The position numbers were made by a program, and so were the translations under genes. Below are positions 45,724 through 54,875 of a stretch of DNA of 64,000 nucleotides, in pieces (position 1 is the first letter of the stretch; every line of letters starts with the position of its first letter). The notes beneath the pieces are model-generated. The model worked only from the letters and a program-made list of their open reading frames with translations, had not been told where the DNA came from and made no database searches. Location: contig NZ_KI530756.1 in NCBI RefSeq assembly GCF_000488255.1, positions 62,001-126,000 of the forward strand, written 5' to 3'. The stretch comes from Acinetobacter indicus CIP 110367 (lineage in GTDB: Bacteria; Pseudomonadota; Gammaproteobacteria; Pseudomonadales; Moraxellaceae).

Positions 45724-46998
45724 TTACAGCACCACTTCGGGCTGGGTCACAAATTTGGCACTTTCCGGGCTATCATCGACAAATTCATTGCCGCCAAATT
45801 CATCACTACTTAAATTCAGCTGTTTATAACTCAGCACATAATAATCGCTGTATTTTTTAATCACGATGGGGTGCATACCGGCGCTGAGCTCATCCTGTTC
45901 CTGAAACAGTTTCATGACCTGACGATCATTCATGGCCACAATATAACGCTGGTCATTCAGCCAGATTTGTACCAGTCCATTGCCCTTGGCATAAATCGGA
46001 ATCAGGAATTTATGGTTTAAGGCCACAGCACTGGCAGCATAGCTTTCGATCTTCTGGCTAATGACATTAAATACCAGCCCATGGCCAAAACAGTCCATCA
46101 GCTGGCGGCGGCTTTCCTGCGGCAGGTTAAACTGAATCCCGAGTTTATGCAGGTCATGCTGATCGACCTGTTTATTGCTGAGCAGCGAGCGAATCAGGTT
46201 CTGCTTGAGCTTGGCATCAAAAAAGCCGCTGTCCAGTTGCAGTTCGTTATTTTTCAGGATTTGCCCCAGCGCATGTTTGTGCCGTGGCAACAGGTTTTCA
46301 ATCAGCTTGCGATAGTAGAACTTGCTGTTCTTTTTGACCTGACGCATCTTCTGGTAAAAATGTGCCGGATCAAAAGGATGGCTAAGAAAATCATTGAGCA
46401 AATCGGAACTGGCCAGCACCGCAATCGCATCATGTCCGGTAAACGGTAAATGCAGGGTCTGCAGCGAAGGCAGTACCGCCTGCAATTTTAAATACTGGGC
46501 GCGGTCTTCGGCATAGTGCGGATCATAAATCACGATATATTCGCGCTCAGCCGAAACATCTTGGGGCTGAATACGCATGTCAGCATTGTGCTGCGGATGG
46601 AAGAACATATTGTAGCGCGTGTCCAGAATATCTTCCGGATCAATCGAATATTGCGGCACCAGTGCCACCACACGTTGCAAATCAAGCAGGTTGGAATATT
46701 TGATGGCCGCATAACCACCCATCGAACCGCCATAGCCAATACGCTGCTGAAACGGCGCAATGGTGGCGGCAATTTCATTCAGCATCGCGCGCATCGACTG
46801 CTCGGGAAACCAGGATTTCTCCTTTGGCATGATGCCAACCACATTATAGCCGTGTTTGCTCAATGACTTTTCAGCATTAATGGTCAGGCCTTTGGCGCGG
46901 GTAATTAAATCGCCAAAAGAAAAAATCAGCGCCTCTGAATGACCGGGCATCCAGATGACGCGGATATGATCGTCTTCAAAAATTATGTGTTTATCCAT
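45724..46998 (-). CDS. Alpha/beta-hydrolase-like protein with a novel C-terminal half
   Basis: From Met at 46998, 424 residues. The N-terminal half (about 1-200) has an alpha/beta hydrolase core with the nucleophile elbow IGYGGSMGGYAAIK (Ser about 95) and a later HDAIA segment that could carry the catalytic His; IVIYDPHYAEDR may supply the Asp. The C-terminal half (about 230-424) has no domain that I recognise; it is mostly charged and helical, followed by a beta-rich stretch. There is no signal peptide or membrane segment, so it is probably cytosolic. The substrate is unknown. Confidence 0.6.
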   Translation of the reverse strand: MDKHIIFEDDHIRVIWMPGHSEALIFSFGDLITRAKGLTINAEKSLSKHGYNVVGIMPKEKSWFPEQSMRAMLNEIAATIAPFQQRIGYGGSMGGYAAIKYSNLLDLQRVVALVPQYSIDPEDILDTRYNMFFHPQHNADMRIQPQDVSAEREYIVIYDPHYAEDRAQYLKLQAVLPSLQTLHLPFTGHDAIAVLASSDLLNDFLSHPFDPAHFYQKMRQVKKNSKFYYRKLIENLLPRHKHALGQILKNNELQLDSGFFDAKLKQNLIRSLLSNKQVDQHDLHKLGIQFNLPQESRRQLMDCFGHGLVFNVISQKIESYAASAVALNHKFLIPIYAKGNGLVQIWLNDQRYIVAMNDRQVMKLFQEQDELSAGMHPIVIKKYSDYYVLSYKQLNLSSDEFGGNEFVDDSPESAKFVTQPEVVL

Positions 46999-47119
46999 TC
47001 CCACACCAGAGCTGCACAGCCCTCTATCAAGATTCAAAATAACAAATAGACCGTATGCCGACGACTAAAAAGCGAATATGTTATTTTATAGATGCCCGGC
47101 AGATAAAAAAGCGCAAAAT

Positions 47120-47902
47120 ATGACACAATTCCTCCATCCTGCAGCAGAACAAGGCTTTTCCACAGCCGCCGAACTTTATCAACAGGTCCGACCAAGTTAT
47201 CCACAAGCGCTGGTTGCATGGTTAAAAAACCAGCTTAAATCTGATGCTGCACCGGTCTGTGTCGACCTGGGTGCCGGTACCGGTATATTCCTGCCGATTC
47301 TGCAACAGCTTAGCCCGCATGTGATTGCTGTTGAGCCGGTGGCCGAAATGCTGGCACAACTGCAGCAACACTATCCTGATGTGCAAAGCATTCAAGCCTA
47401 TAGTCATGCCCTGCCACTGCCTGATGCCAGTGTCGATGCCGTCTGCTGCGCGCAGTCCTTTCACTGGTTTGCCAATCTTGAAACCCTGAACGAAATTTAC
47501 CGGGTGCTGAAACCGGGTGGTCAGCTATTGCTGATCTGGAATCAGCGTGACACCAGCATCGACTGGGTCAAGGCACTGGCCGAGCATATAGCACCGCTGG
47601 AAGGTGATACCCCGCGTTTTCATAGCGGCCAATGGCGACAGGTCTTTTCGGCTGCAACCGGCTTTAACGCTAACGCAGAAGCTACTTTTCAGCAATGGCA
47701 AAGCGGTACAGTTGAACAGGTGGTGTCAAAACGCCTGCTTTCTACCAGTTTTATTGCCGCGCTGCCTGAACATCAGCAACAGCAGCTGAAACAGCAGTTC
47801 GAGCAGATGGTGCTGCAATATACAGGCAAACAGCCGCAGCAACAAATTGACTTTCCCTACCTCACCCATGTGTATAGCTTTACAAAAATTACAGAACAAT
47901 AA
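47120..47902 (+). CDS. Class I SAM-dependent methyltransferase
   Basis: From Met at 47120 (MTQFLHPAAEQGFSTAA), 260 residues. Motif I VDLGAGTGIFLPIL is at about residues 48-61, the acidic motif II is AVEPVAEML, and DASVDAVCCAQSFHWF (about 108-123) is the post-II region of the methyltransferase type 11 group. RVLKPGGQLLLIWNQRD follows. The HWF-containing form is shared with trans-aconitate or yeast-TMT1-like enzymes of unproven substrate. The longer frame (14 codons upstream) lacks a ribosome binding site; neither start is strong. Confidence 0.8.
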   Translation: MTQFLHPAAEQGFSTAAELYQQVRPSYPQALVAWLKNQLKSDAAPVCVDLGAGTGIFLPILQQLSPHVIAVEPVAEMLAQLQQHYPDVQSIQAYSHALPLPDASVDAVCCAQSFHWFANLETLNEIYRVLKPGGQLLLIWNQRDTSIDWVKALAEHIAPLEGDTPRFHSGQWRQVFSAATGFNANAEATFQQWQSGTVEQVVSKRLLSTSFIAALPEHQQQQLKQQFEQMVLQYTGKQPQQQIDFPYLTHVYSFTKITEQ

Positions 47903-47915
47903 GGATGAACCTGTC

Positions 47916-48464
47916 ATGTCCAATCTGATCAAACCTTTATCTCTGGCCTGTCTGCTTGGCAGTGCACTGCTGCTGAGTGCCTGCGAGCGCAATCCATCAC
48001 CAGAACCGAAGCAGGAATTAAGCGCCGAAGATCAGGTGCTGCAGGAACTGAAAAGTGAGCCGGTACGCACTTTCCCAAAAACCGAGCAGGACTTGCATGA
48101 CCTGCAGCTACTAACCGACTATGAACAGCGCTTTGGCCAGATGAGTGAAGACATGGAAGTTGAACTGATGCAAATGCAGCAGCAAGGCACGCTGAATGAT
48201 GGCTTTGCACGAAGCCGGCAAGGTGACAATATCCAGTCGGCACTGAATATGCTGAAAGCGCTGGATTTAAAGACCGAACAGGGCCGCTATATTCAGGGTC
48301 TGATGTATGAATATTGGGATCATCAGGCCCAGCTGCATGCCCAGCAACCAGCTTCAGCTGCATCGGAGAGTGCACCAGACAGCGTTAAAGGTCTGGGGAA
48401 ATTTATTCATGCCCAAGAGCAATTAGAACACTGGCGCGACCAGTATCCACAGCTCGACCAATAA
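47916..48464 (+). CDS. Putative lipoprotein with helical mature domain
   Basis: From Met at 47916 with AAGGA about ten bases upstream, 182 residues. The signal ends in the lipobox LLSAC. The mature chain is Glu/Gln-rich and helical (ELSAEDQVLQELKSEP, MSEDMEVELMQMQQQG) with an AQQPASAASESAPDS linker near the C-terminus. No domain recognised. It follows the methyltransferase gene by 13 bp and may be cotranscribed. A weak CAGGGC/GCCCTG hairpin (48481-48499) lies after it. Confidence 0.72.
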   Translation: MSNLIKPLSLACLLGSALLLSACERNPSPEPKQELSAEDQVLQELKSEPVRTFPKTEQDLHDLQLLTDYEQRFGQMSEDMEVELMQMQQQGTLNDGFARSRQGDNIQSALNMLKALDLKTEQGRYIQGLMYEYWDHQAQLHAQQPASAASESAPDSVKGLGKFIHAQEQLEHWRDQYPQLDQ

Positions 48465-48527
48465 ATAACATCTATCATTTCAGGGCCTAAATAGCCCTGA
48501 TCTTTACAGGGAGAATGCCGGTGAGTT

Positions 48528-49730
48528 TTACTGCCCTGTAGCGAGATAGGCATGTACACCTTCCCCAGCTGCCCGTCCGGTGGCAAAACAGGCCGTGAGC
48601 AAATAGCCGCCGGTGGGTGCATCCCAGTCCAGCATTTCACCGCAGCAAAATACCGCCGGATGATCCTTCAGCTGTAACTGCGGGCTGAAGGCACTGCGCT
48701 TGATTCCGCCGGCACAGCTAATCGCTTCTTCAATCGGGCGAAAACCCGTTAATTCAATCCGCAGCTGTTTCACCTGTGCCGCCAGCGCCTCCGGCTGATG
48801 CCATAAGCTTTTATCGACCAGTTCACGCAGCAGACTGCTTTTGGCTGCATCTAAACCGGCTTTACGCCAGACATTGCTAAGTGACTGCTTTTTACTGGGG
48901 TGTAATTTTTTGGCCAGCTGCGCCTGGGACTGCTCGGGCAGTAAATCCAGAAACAGCACCATGCGCTGCTGCTGTTTCAGCTGTGCACGTAAGGCCCGGC
49001 CCTGCTTATAAATCAGGCCGCCTTCCAGTCCATAATGGGTCAGGACAATATCGCCGACACTGCGCGTATGCGGTTCCACCCAGGTCTCAACCCGTTTTAA
49101 AGGCTGACCAAACACTGGCTGCATAAAGCTGGACCACGGATACTCCACCCCGGCATTGCTGGCCTGAAATGGTTCAATCTGCTCTGGACGGAGCCAGTCC
49201 TGCCAGGCGCCATCACTGCCCAATTGCGACCACGACAGCGCACCGCAGGCCAGCACAATCGCATCAAATGCTTCACTACGCAGTTGCCCATGTTTTAAGT
49301 CCAGAATCTGCAGCTGTTGCTGCTCAAGGCCTTTGACCTGCTGGCGGTAATGAAACTGCACCCCATTATCCGCCAGTCGTTTTAACCAGGCCCGTAATAG
49401 CGGTGCAGCTTTCATCTCCACCGGAAATATCCGCCCGGATGAACCGACATAAGAGCGAATGCCCAAGCCTGCCATCCAGTCCTGAATCCAGCCAGCATCC
49501 CAGCGCTGAATCCACGGCGCCAGCCAGTCGGCCTGATCATAACGCTGAATAAACTGCGGCACCGCTTCGGCATGGGAAATATTTAACCCGGTTTTGCCGG
49601 CCATTAAAAACTTGCGTGCTGCCGAAGGCTTCTGCTCATAGACATGCAGGCTATAGCCATACTGGCTGAGCACCTCAGCCGCCATCAAGCCGGCCGGGCC
49701 TGCCCCGATAATGGCAATCCGCTTGGACAT
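48528..49730 (-). CDS. BaiN/HI0933-family FAD-dependent oxidoreductase
   Basis: The 400 residues begin with an FAD motif, IAIIGAGPAGLMAAEVL (about 5-21), and continue KFLMAGKTGLNISH (about 41-54), characteristic of HI0933-like flavoproteins. CAGGIKRSAF and DAPTGGYLLTACFATGRAAGE (C-terminus) close the FAD site. The SYVGSSGRIFPVEMKA segment is also shared. The biochemical role is unclear; relatives include BaiN, which acts in bile-acid dehydroxylation, but most are of unknown substrate. It starts 2 bp after the TrmB-like gene stop, so the two form an operon. Confidence 0.85.
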   Translation of the reverse strand: MSKRIAIIGAGPAGLMAAEVLSQYGYSLHVYEQKPSAARKFLMAGKTGLNISHAEAVPQFIQRYDQADWLAPWIQRWDAGWIQDWMAGLGIRSYVGSSGRIFPVEMKAAPLLRAWLKRLADNGVQFHYRQQVKGLEQQQLQILDLKHGQLRSEAFDAIVLACGALSWSQLGSDGAWQDWLRPEQIEPFQASNAGVEYPWSSFMQPVFGQPLKRVETWVEPHTRSVGDIVLTHYGLEGGLIYKQGRALRAQLKQQQRMVLFLDLLPEQSQAQLAKKLHPSKKQSLSNVWRKAGLDAAKSSLLRELVDKSLWHQPEALAAQVKQLRIELTGFRPIEEAISCAGGIKRSAFSPQLQLKDHPAVFCCGEMLDWDAPTGGYLLTACFATGRAAGEGVHAYLATGQ

Positions 49731-49732
49731 GC

Positions 49733-50377
49733 TTATTCTTCCACTGCCTGCGCTGGCGACTGGCCCTGAAGCGGCTGAAAATCATCAAAACGGGTGCGAT
49801 ACCCTTCCGGTTTGCGAATAATCAGTTGCTGGCACAATTCACCGCGCTGCAAATATTTAATTTCAAAATGGGTCCGGGCAGAATCGGCGGCAATCCGCTG
49901 TTTCTCAAACGGTAGTTTCCATAGCGCCAATAATTGCTGTTCAGCTTCGGCAATATATTCAGGGATATTACTGGCCAGGGTAATCTGTCCATTCGGTTGC
50001 AAACGTGACAGCAAAAACTCAAAAAATGGCATGTTCAGCCAGCGCTGGGCCGGATTATGCGGCTCCGGATTCGGATATAAAATAAAGCACTGCTCGACTT
50101 GCGCTGGATATAGCGCATGTACAATCCACGGTAAGGCATCGGCATGGACTGGCTGCAGATTGGCATGCGGTTCTAATCCATGCTGCTTTTGCATGGCCAG
50201 AAACTTTTCCCGGGTGCGCTCAATCGCATACAGGGTTTGCTCAGGATGTTGCCCACTGAACAACAGCGCGTGCTTGCCTTTGCCTGCACCAATTTCGATA
50301 CAGACAGGAGTATTGGCAATGGCTTGAAAGTCACGCGGAGCATGCATACGCTGGGCTTGAAATTGACGAATGGGCAT
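49733..50377 (-). CDS. TrmB-like methyltransferase
   Basis: The 214 residues hold a class I SAM fold with motif I VCIEIGAGKGKHALLF (about 25-40) and the tRNA m7G46 methyltransferase-type segment FILYPNPEPHNPAQRWLN, a degenerate version of the FPDPWPKKRH loop of canonical TrmB. The C-terminal end ARTHFEIKYLQRGE also recalls TrmB. The altered loop, in which the paired Lys/Arg are replaced, suggests a paralogue rather than the housekeeping TrmB, which would be encoded elsewhere. It is first in an operon with the flavoprotein gene. Confidence 0.75.
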   Translation of the reverse strand: MPIRQFQAQRMHAPRDFQAIANTPVCIEIGAGKGKHALLFSGQHPEQTLYAIERTREKFLAMQKQHGLEPHANLQPVHADALPWIVHALYPAQVEQCFILYPNPEPHNPAQRWLNMPFFEFLLSRLQPNGQITLASNIPEYIAEAEQQLLALWKLPFEKQRIAADSARTHFEIKYLQRGELCQQLIIRKPEGYRTRFDDFQPLQGQSPAQAVEE

Positions 50378-50467
50378 AATCAGATCAAACTTATAAAAAA
50401 CCGCACAAGTCTACCAAGTGCAGCTGTTTTTGCCTAATCTAATCCGGGATTTTATCAGGAGACCCGC

Positions 50468-50641
50468 ATGCCACGTACATTCCCTTGCCCACGTTGTGGT
50501 GAACCTTCTATCTGGGAAGGCAATGAATTTCGCCCTTTCTGTTCCGAGCGTTGCAAGCTGATTGATTTGGGCGCCTGGGCCAGTGATGAATATCGCCTGC
50601 CGACTCAGGATGCTCCCTCGGTGGATAATCCGGAAGACTAA
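50468..50641 (+). CDS. yacG: DNA gyrase inhibitor YacG
   Basis: This 57-residue zinc-binding protein is too short for most gene finders but clear by sequence: [12 protein letters not shown] (first Cys pair, C-x2-C), then [18 protein letters not shown] (second pair, C-x3-C), followed by SDEYRLP. YacG binds GyrB and blocks DNA binding by gyrase. AGGAG lies about eight bases before the ATG. In other gammaproteobacteria it follows coaE; here it is alone, divergent from the TrmB-like gene. Confidence 0.92.
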   Translation: MPRTFPCPRCGEPSIWEGNEFRPFCSERCKLIDLGAWASDEYRLPTQDAPSVDNPED

Positions 50642-50822
50642 AACGAGTTACGCGGTTTTACAAAAAGCTGCTTTTACTGGAAAGGTGTAATAAAAATCCT
50701 ACACATTTAAAACTTCTTTGCGCAAACAGGACACACACTTAAAAATTTTACTGCAAAACGTTACCCTATTCGCATTCGGTTCTTTTTTAAATGGCCTCGA
50801 GATTCTAATTATCGAGCCCTGT

Positions 50823-51002
50823 ATGCCCACGCTCCTGAAAATTCTTTTTTTCGCCTTTCTGCTTGCCGCAATCTTAATGCTGGCGGTCGGTTTATATAGT
50901 CAGGATACGCTGCTGATTGGGGTGGCGGTATTATTTGCCTTGATGGCCTGGCTGGTGGGAATGGAAGCGAAAAAACAGCTGAATGACCCGTTTCGCAAAT
51001 AA
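50823..51002 (+). CDS. Small membrane protein (59 aa)
   Basis: From Met at 50823 (MPTLLKILFFAFLL), two hydrophobic segments make up most of the protein, separated by a short GLYSQDTL loop, with a charged tail (EAKKQLNDPFRK). The frame can be extended 35 codons upstream, but those residues are not convincing. The ribosome binding site is weak (GAG). No family recognised; likely an inner-membrane protein. Confidence 0.5.
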   Translation: MPTLLKILFFAFLLAAILMLAVGLYSQDTLLIGVAVLFALMAWLVGMEAKKQLNDPFRK

Positions 51003-51025
51003 ACGGCAATCAAAACGGCGTTATA

Positions 51026-51050
51026 AAAAAGTCAGCACTGTGCTGACTTT
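51026..51050 (-). terminator. Terminator of the hemH-MBL operon
   Basis: AAAGTCAGCA-CTG-TGCTGACTTT (51028-51050) is a perfect hairpin; on the minus strand TTTTTTATAA follows. It lies after the MBL gene stop. Confidence 0.88.
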
Positions 51051-51071
51051 GGTTAGGGTGATATTTGCAGA

Positions 51072-51716
51072 TTAGCCGGCCTGCCCCGCCACAAAAGGAT
51101 TGTGCTGTTTTTCAAAACCAATGGTACTGATCGGACCATGCCCTGAAATAAACTGGGTTTCATCGGGCAGGCTAAAACATTCACGCTGGATTGAATCCAG
51201 TAATTGCTGATGATTCCCACGCGGGAAATCTGTCCGGCCAATCGAGCCTTTAAACAGCACATCACCGGTCCAGAGCAAACCGTAATTGGCATTATAGAAC
51301 ATCACATGACCTGGGGTATGTCCCGGTGCAAAACGCACTTCAAACTGTTCATTGCCGAGCTGCAGCTGCTCACCGCCTTCCAGCCACTGATCCACCTCGA
51401 CCTTTTCAGGAATCGGGAAACCATAACGCGCCGATACTTCCTGAATCATGTCCAGCCAGAACGCATCTTCCTTATGCGGGCCAATGACCGGCACATTCCA
51501 GCGTTTTTTTAAGGCACCGACAGCACCGGCATGATCCAGATGGCCATGAGTTAACCATAAGGCTTTCACAGTTAAGCCCAGTGCTTCGACTTCTGCCTGC
51601 AGCTTGTCCGGTTCACCGCCCGCATCAATCAAAATGGCGTCTTTGCTTTCTGCATCCCAGACGATGGAACAGTTTTGGGCAAATGCCGTGACCGGCACAA
51701 TTTTGACTTGTAACAT
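51072..51716 (-). CDS. MBL-fold hydrolase, glyoxalase II-like (YcbL type)
   Basis: The 214 residues have the metal-binding signature THGHLDHAG (about 54-62), a second His in FAPGHTPGHVMF (about 132-143) and LWTGDVLFKGSIGRTDFP with the bridging Asp. This is the layout of YcbL/glyoxalase II-like thioesterases. Length is short because the C-terminal glutathione-binding domain of true GloB is absent. It sits 3 bp after hemH and is presumably cotranscribed. The substrate is not determined. Confidence 0.88.
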   Translation of the reverse strand: MLQVKIVPVTAFAQNCSIVWDAESKDAILIDAGGEPDKLQAEVEALGLTVKALWLTHGHLDHAGAVGALKKRWNVPVIGPHKEDAFWLDMIQEVSARYGFPIPEKVEVDQWLEGGEQLQLGNEQFEVRFAPGHTPGHVMFYNANYGLLWTGDVLFKGSIGRTDFPRGNHQQLLDSIQRECFSLPDETQFISGHGPISTIGFEKQHNPFVAGQAG

Positions 51717-51719
51717 GGG

Positions 51720-52748
51720 TTAAGCGTCCTGTTGAAAATGGGCAAAAGTCTGTTTCAGCGCATCCAGATTAGCCTGAAGCAAGGCATTCAGCAATTGTAA
51801 ATGATCATCCCGCTGGTTGAGTGCCGGAATATAGGCATAGTGTTCCCCGCCCGCCTGCTGAAAGATCTCGGCATTTTGTATCGCCAGTTCTTCCAGCGTT
51901 TCCAGACAGTCGGCAGAAAATGCCGGACTCATGATCTGGACCGATTTGACTCCCTGCTTGCCCCATTCTTCGAGCAGCACATCGGTATAGGGCTTGACCC
52001 ATTCCTGCTTGCCAAAACGTGACTGGAAGCTGATCGCCCATTGATCCTCATTTAAACCCAGCGCCTGCGCCACCAGTTGAGCGGTTGTGCGACTGCGCTC
52101 GGCATACGGGTCGCCTTTATCGGCATAGGGCTGTGGAATACCGTGAAACGACATCAGCAGTTTTTCCGCCGGACCATGCTCGGCCTGAAATTCACGCACA
52201 CTCTGCGCCAAAGCCTGAATATACAAAGGATGCTGATAATAATCACGGATAATGCTCAGCCCCGGCAAATTGCGCTGCTGCGGAATCCATTTGGCTATAG
52301 CATCATACAGTGGTGCGGTGGAGGTTGCGGAATATTGTGGGAATAACGGCAGGACAAGGAGATGATCTTGCGGCTGCTGGGCCAGCTTTGCCAGCAAAGC
52401 GTCGATGCCCGGGTTGCCATAGGTCATGGCTGGCACAATATTCAGCTCAAATTCCGGGTAGAGCGGAGTTAAGGTCTGTCTGACGGCATCAACTTGCGCC
52501 TGCAAAATTTCGCGCATGGGCGAATCCTGATTCCAGACCATTGCATAGGCATGTGCCACGCGTTTGGGACGAAACGGTAAAATAAACAGCCTTAAAATGA
52601 TTTGCCACAGCAGTTTGGGAATTTCAATCACCCGCTGATCAGACAGGAACTGTTTCAGAAAACGTCGTACCGCAGGCACAGTCGGTGCATCCGGTGTGCC
52701 CAAATTGGCCAGAATAATGGTGATTTTCGGTTTCGCAACAACAGACAT
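51720..52748 (-). CDS. hemH: Ferrochelatase HemH
   Basis: HemH inserts Fe2+ into protoporphyrin IX in the last step of haem synthesis. The 342 residues (Met at 52748 with GAGAG upstream) carry [12 protein letters not shown] at the N-terminus, the ferrochelatase segment [19 protein letters not shown] with its invariant His (about 192-211), and ITFQSRFG-type sequence ([17 protein letters not shown]). A C-terminal ALNQRDDH follows; no extra Fe-S cysteine cluster is visible. It is the first gene of the operon with the MBL hydrolase. Confidence 0.95.
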   Translation of the reverse strand: MSVVAKPKITIILANLGTPDAPTVPAVRRFLKQFLSDQRVIEIPKLLWQIILRLFILPFRPKRVAHAYAMVWNQDSPMREILQAQVDAVRQTLTPLYPEFELNIVPAMTYGNPGIDALLAKLAQQPQDHLLVLPLFPQYSATSTAPLYDAIAKWIPQQRNLPGLSIIRDYYQHPLYIQALAQSVREFQAEHGPAEKLLMSFHGIPQPYADKGDPYAERSRTTAQLVAQALGLNEDQWAISFQSRFGKQEWVKPYTDVLLEEWGKQGVKSVQIMSPAFSADCLETLEELAIQNAEIFQQAGGEHYAYIPALNQRDDHLQLLNALLQANLDALKQTFAHFQQDA

Positions 52749-52814
52749 TAGGCTCTCAGGAATCATCAGGGAACGCGTTTACTTTAACAGCTTTCCCGTC
52801 TGTTACTAAATGAA

Positions 52815-53843
52815 TTAATGCGTCGATTTATATTGAAAAACACGATCATTATCAAGCAGGTTACTGTCCAGCAACTTCTGCCCTTTGGCTGTAGTCTGCC
52901 ATAGCATACGCTGGCGTTCATCCCGGCCGGCCTGCACAATCCAGTCATTCTGGCGCATCTGCATTTTAATGGTATGCAGGGCACGAATATTGATTTGCGC
53001 CCGTGCCACCGCATGCGCACGCGGCATTTCACGCCGCGCATCAGTCAGACCGGTATCATTTAAATATTCATTCATGCGTTTGGAAAAATATTCTTCCGGG
53101 GTCGGATGAATAAAGGTCGAGCCTAAAATACTGAACAGCTGCGCCCAGGTCAGCTGTTTTTGTACTTTCAGTTCTTTAAAATTACCATCCTGATAGGCAT
53201 GCATCCGGTATTCAAACTGGAAAGCTTCATGCATGGATACTTTGGGCAGGCTTAAGAATGGATCGGCTTCGGTCTTGCCAAGTTCATTTTTTAACTGGGC
53301 CACTTTGGCCTGTAGCTGCTCGATTTCATCATGCAGGGCCTGGGTATTTTGCGGACGCACCCAGCCCACCACCGGATAACGCTCCAGCATTTGCGGCATA
53401 TTGAAACGTACCGCCAGCTCCAGATCACGCAAGCTGCGATAGCAAAACACCTGATCAACTTCCTGCTGCAACAGGCGACGGAATTCTTTAAATTTTTCCC
53501 GCAGTTCAGGTTTGGCATCCTGCAAGCTGGCATCACGTGAATCCGGATCTTCGTGCATAAACACAATCATCGGTTTCTGCTTGGTGACCGCGTAAATATA
53601 TTCCAGATGCATATAGCCCACACCCGATACCGACTGCTCGCCATACTGGCTGCCCAGTAACAGCACCACATAGTCGCAGTCATCAATCTGACGACGAGCA
53701 AATGCCGTACTCAATGGCGTACGCTGCTCCAAGCCCCAGGAAAAGAAGCCCATTCCCACCAAGGTCTGTGTCAATACCATGCGTTCCGGCTGCATCTCTG
53801 AACCGGACGTAGAGATAAATACCTGATAGCGTTTATCGAGCAT
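52815..53843 (-). CDS. DUF4062-domain protein
   Basis: The 342 residues start with a DUF4062 domain (about 5-100): YQVFISTSGSEMQPERMVL, ARRQIDDCDYVVLLLGSQYG and SVSGVGYMHLEYIYAV, a flavodoxin/TIR-like fold in which the FISS/FIST strand and the DxxxxLLGxRYG loop are characteristic. The rest has a coiled-coil stretch (HDEIEQLQAKVAQLKNEL, about 168-187) and a C-terminal domain of unknown type. DUF4062 domains occur in nucleotide-signalling and defence-type proteins as well as in housekeeping contexts; here the neighbours are core genes. A strong AGGAAGGAG precedes the ATG. Confidence 0.8.
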   Translation of the reverse strand: MLDKRYQVFISTSGSEMQPERMVLTQTLVGMGFFSWGLEQRTPLSTAFARRQIDDCDYVVLLLGSQYGEQSVSGVGYMHLEYIYAVTKQKPMIVFMHEDPDSRDASLQDAKPELREKFKEFRRLLQQEVDQVFCYRSLRDLELAVRFNMPQMLERYPVVGWVRPQNTQALHDEIEQLQAKVAQLKNELGKTEADPFLSLPKVSMHEAFQFEYRMHAYQDGNFKELKVQKQLTWAQLFSILGSTFIHPTPEEYFSKRMNEYLNDTGLTDARREMPRAHAVARAQINIRALHTIKMQMRQNDWIVQAGRDERQRMLWQTTAKGQKLLDSNLLDNDRVFQYKSTH

Positions 53844-53959
53844 TGGCTCTCCTTCCTTCCCTCAATAGCTGAAGCGCCCAATGGGCATCAGTATTGTTCC
53901 CCAATCAAAAAAATAAGTCATGCTGAAGCAATCATGTTGCTTTCTTTATGGAGCCTGGC

Positions 53960-54829
53960 TTAGCGAGGCAGATTGGAAATTTTCCAGCGGATCTGCTCAG
54001 GCATCAGACGCCCGACAATCGGTTGTAAATGTTCAGCATTTTGACCGCTGACATAACAATGAATCTGCACCTGATCGGCTCGGCTCTGTTCAAATAATAA
54101 CTCATTTTTCGTTAAAATGCGGGAAGTTTGACGCGCAACGGCAGTTCCTGAGTCAATTAATGTCAATTTCTGACCAAAAATAGACTGAATCGCAGTTTTT
54201 AAGAAGGGATAATGGGTACACCCCAGCACCAGATGATCTGCGCCAGCATCCACCACCGGCTGTAACAGTTCGCTTAAAGTGCTTAAACAGGCCGCGCTCA
54301 TTTGTGCTCCGCTTTCCACAAAAGGCACCAGCTCAAGCGAGGTTAAAGGAATCACTTTGACCTCGGCCGGCAAGGCAAAACGCTGAATCACGTCTTTAAT
54401 TAGCTGGCCACGAAAGGTCGCCGGTGTCGCCAGCACAGCCACGGTTTTGGTTTTGCTCTGCAGTACCGCCGGTTTTAAGGCTGGGACCAAACCAACAATC
54501 GGGAAATCTTCCCCATAATGCGCACGCAGATAATCCAGACTAAAAGCCGAAGCAGTATTGCAGGCCACCACTGCAATTTTACAGCCCTGCCGATACAGCC
54601 ACTCGATAGCCTGAGCGGTCAGTTCGCGAATCTCCTGATCATCACGCGGACCATAAGGCACATGCGCCGTGTCGGCATAATAAACAATCTGTTCATTGGG
54701 CAAATGCTGGGCAATTTCTAGCCCCACCGACAAGCCGCCAATGCCTGAATCAAAAATCCCGATTGGCGCATCCGCCTGCGCTCTGGTCATAGGATGCAAC
54801 AAAGGAGCAAGGGGATGAATGGCAGTCAT
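53960..54829 (-). CDS. murI: Glutamate racemase MurI
   Basis: MurI makes D-glutamate for peptidoglycan by interconverting the enantiomers with two catalytic Cys: VVACNTASAF (about residues 88-97) and LGCTHYPFLK (about 202-211). GIFDSGIGGLSV near the N-terminus and YYADTAHVPYGPRDD are also diagnostic. The 289 residues are slightly longer than usual because the chosen start adds about 13 residues before MTRAQADAP; Met14 may be the true start, and neither has a good ribosome binding site. It follows the DUF1285 gene by 46 bp. Confidence 0.94.
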   Translation of the reverse strand: MTAIHPLAPLLHPMTRAQADAPIGIFDSGIGGLSVGLEIAQHLPNEQIVYYADTAHVPYGPRDDQEIRELTAQAIEWLYRQGCKIAVVACNTASAFSLDYLRAHYGEDFPIVGLVPALKPAVLQSKTKTVAVLATPATFRGQLIKDVIQRFALPAEVKVIPLTSLELVPFVESGAQMSAACLSTLSELLQPVVDAGADHLVLGCTHYPFLKTAIQSIFGQKLTLIDSGTAVARQTSRILTKNELLFEQSRADQVQIHCYVSGQNAEHLQPIVGRLMPEQIRWKISNLPR

Positions 54830-54875
54830 GGCGGCGGAATGAGCAGTTTGAAATAGGATGGCTCAAGCTTAAACC

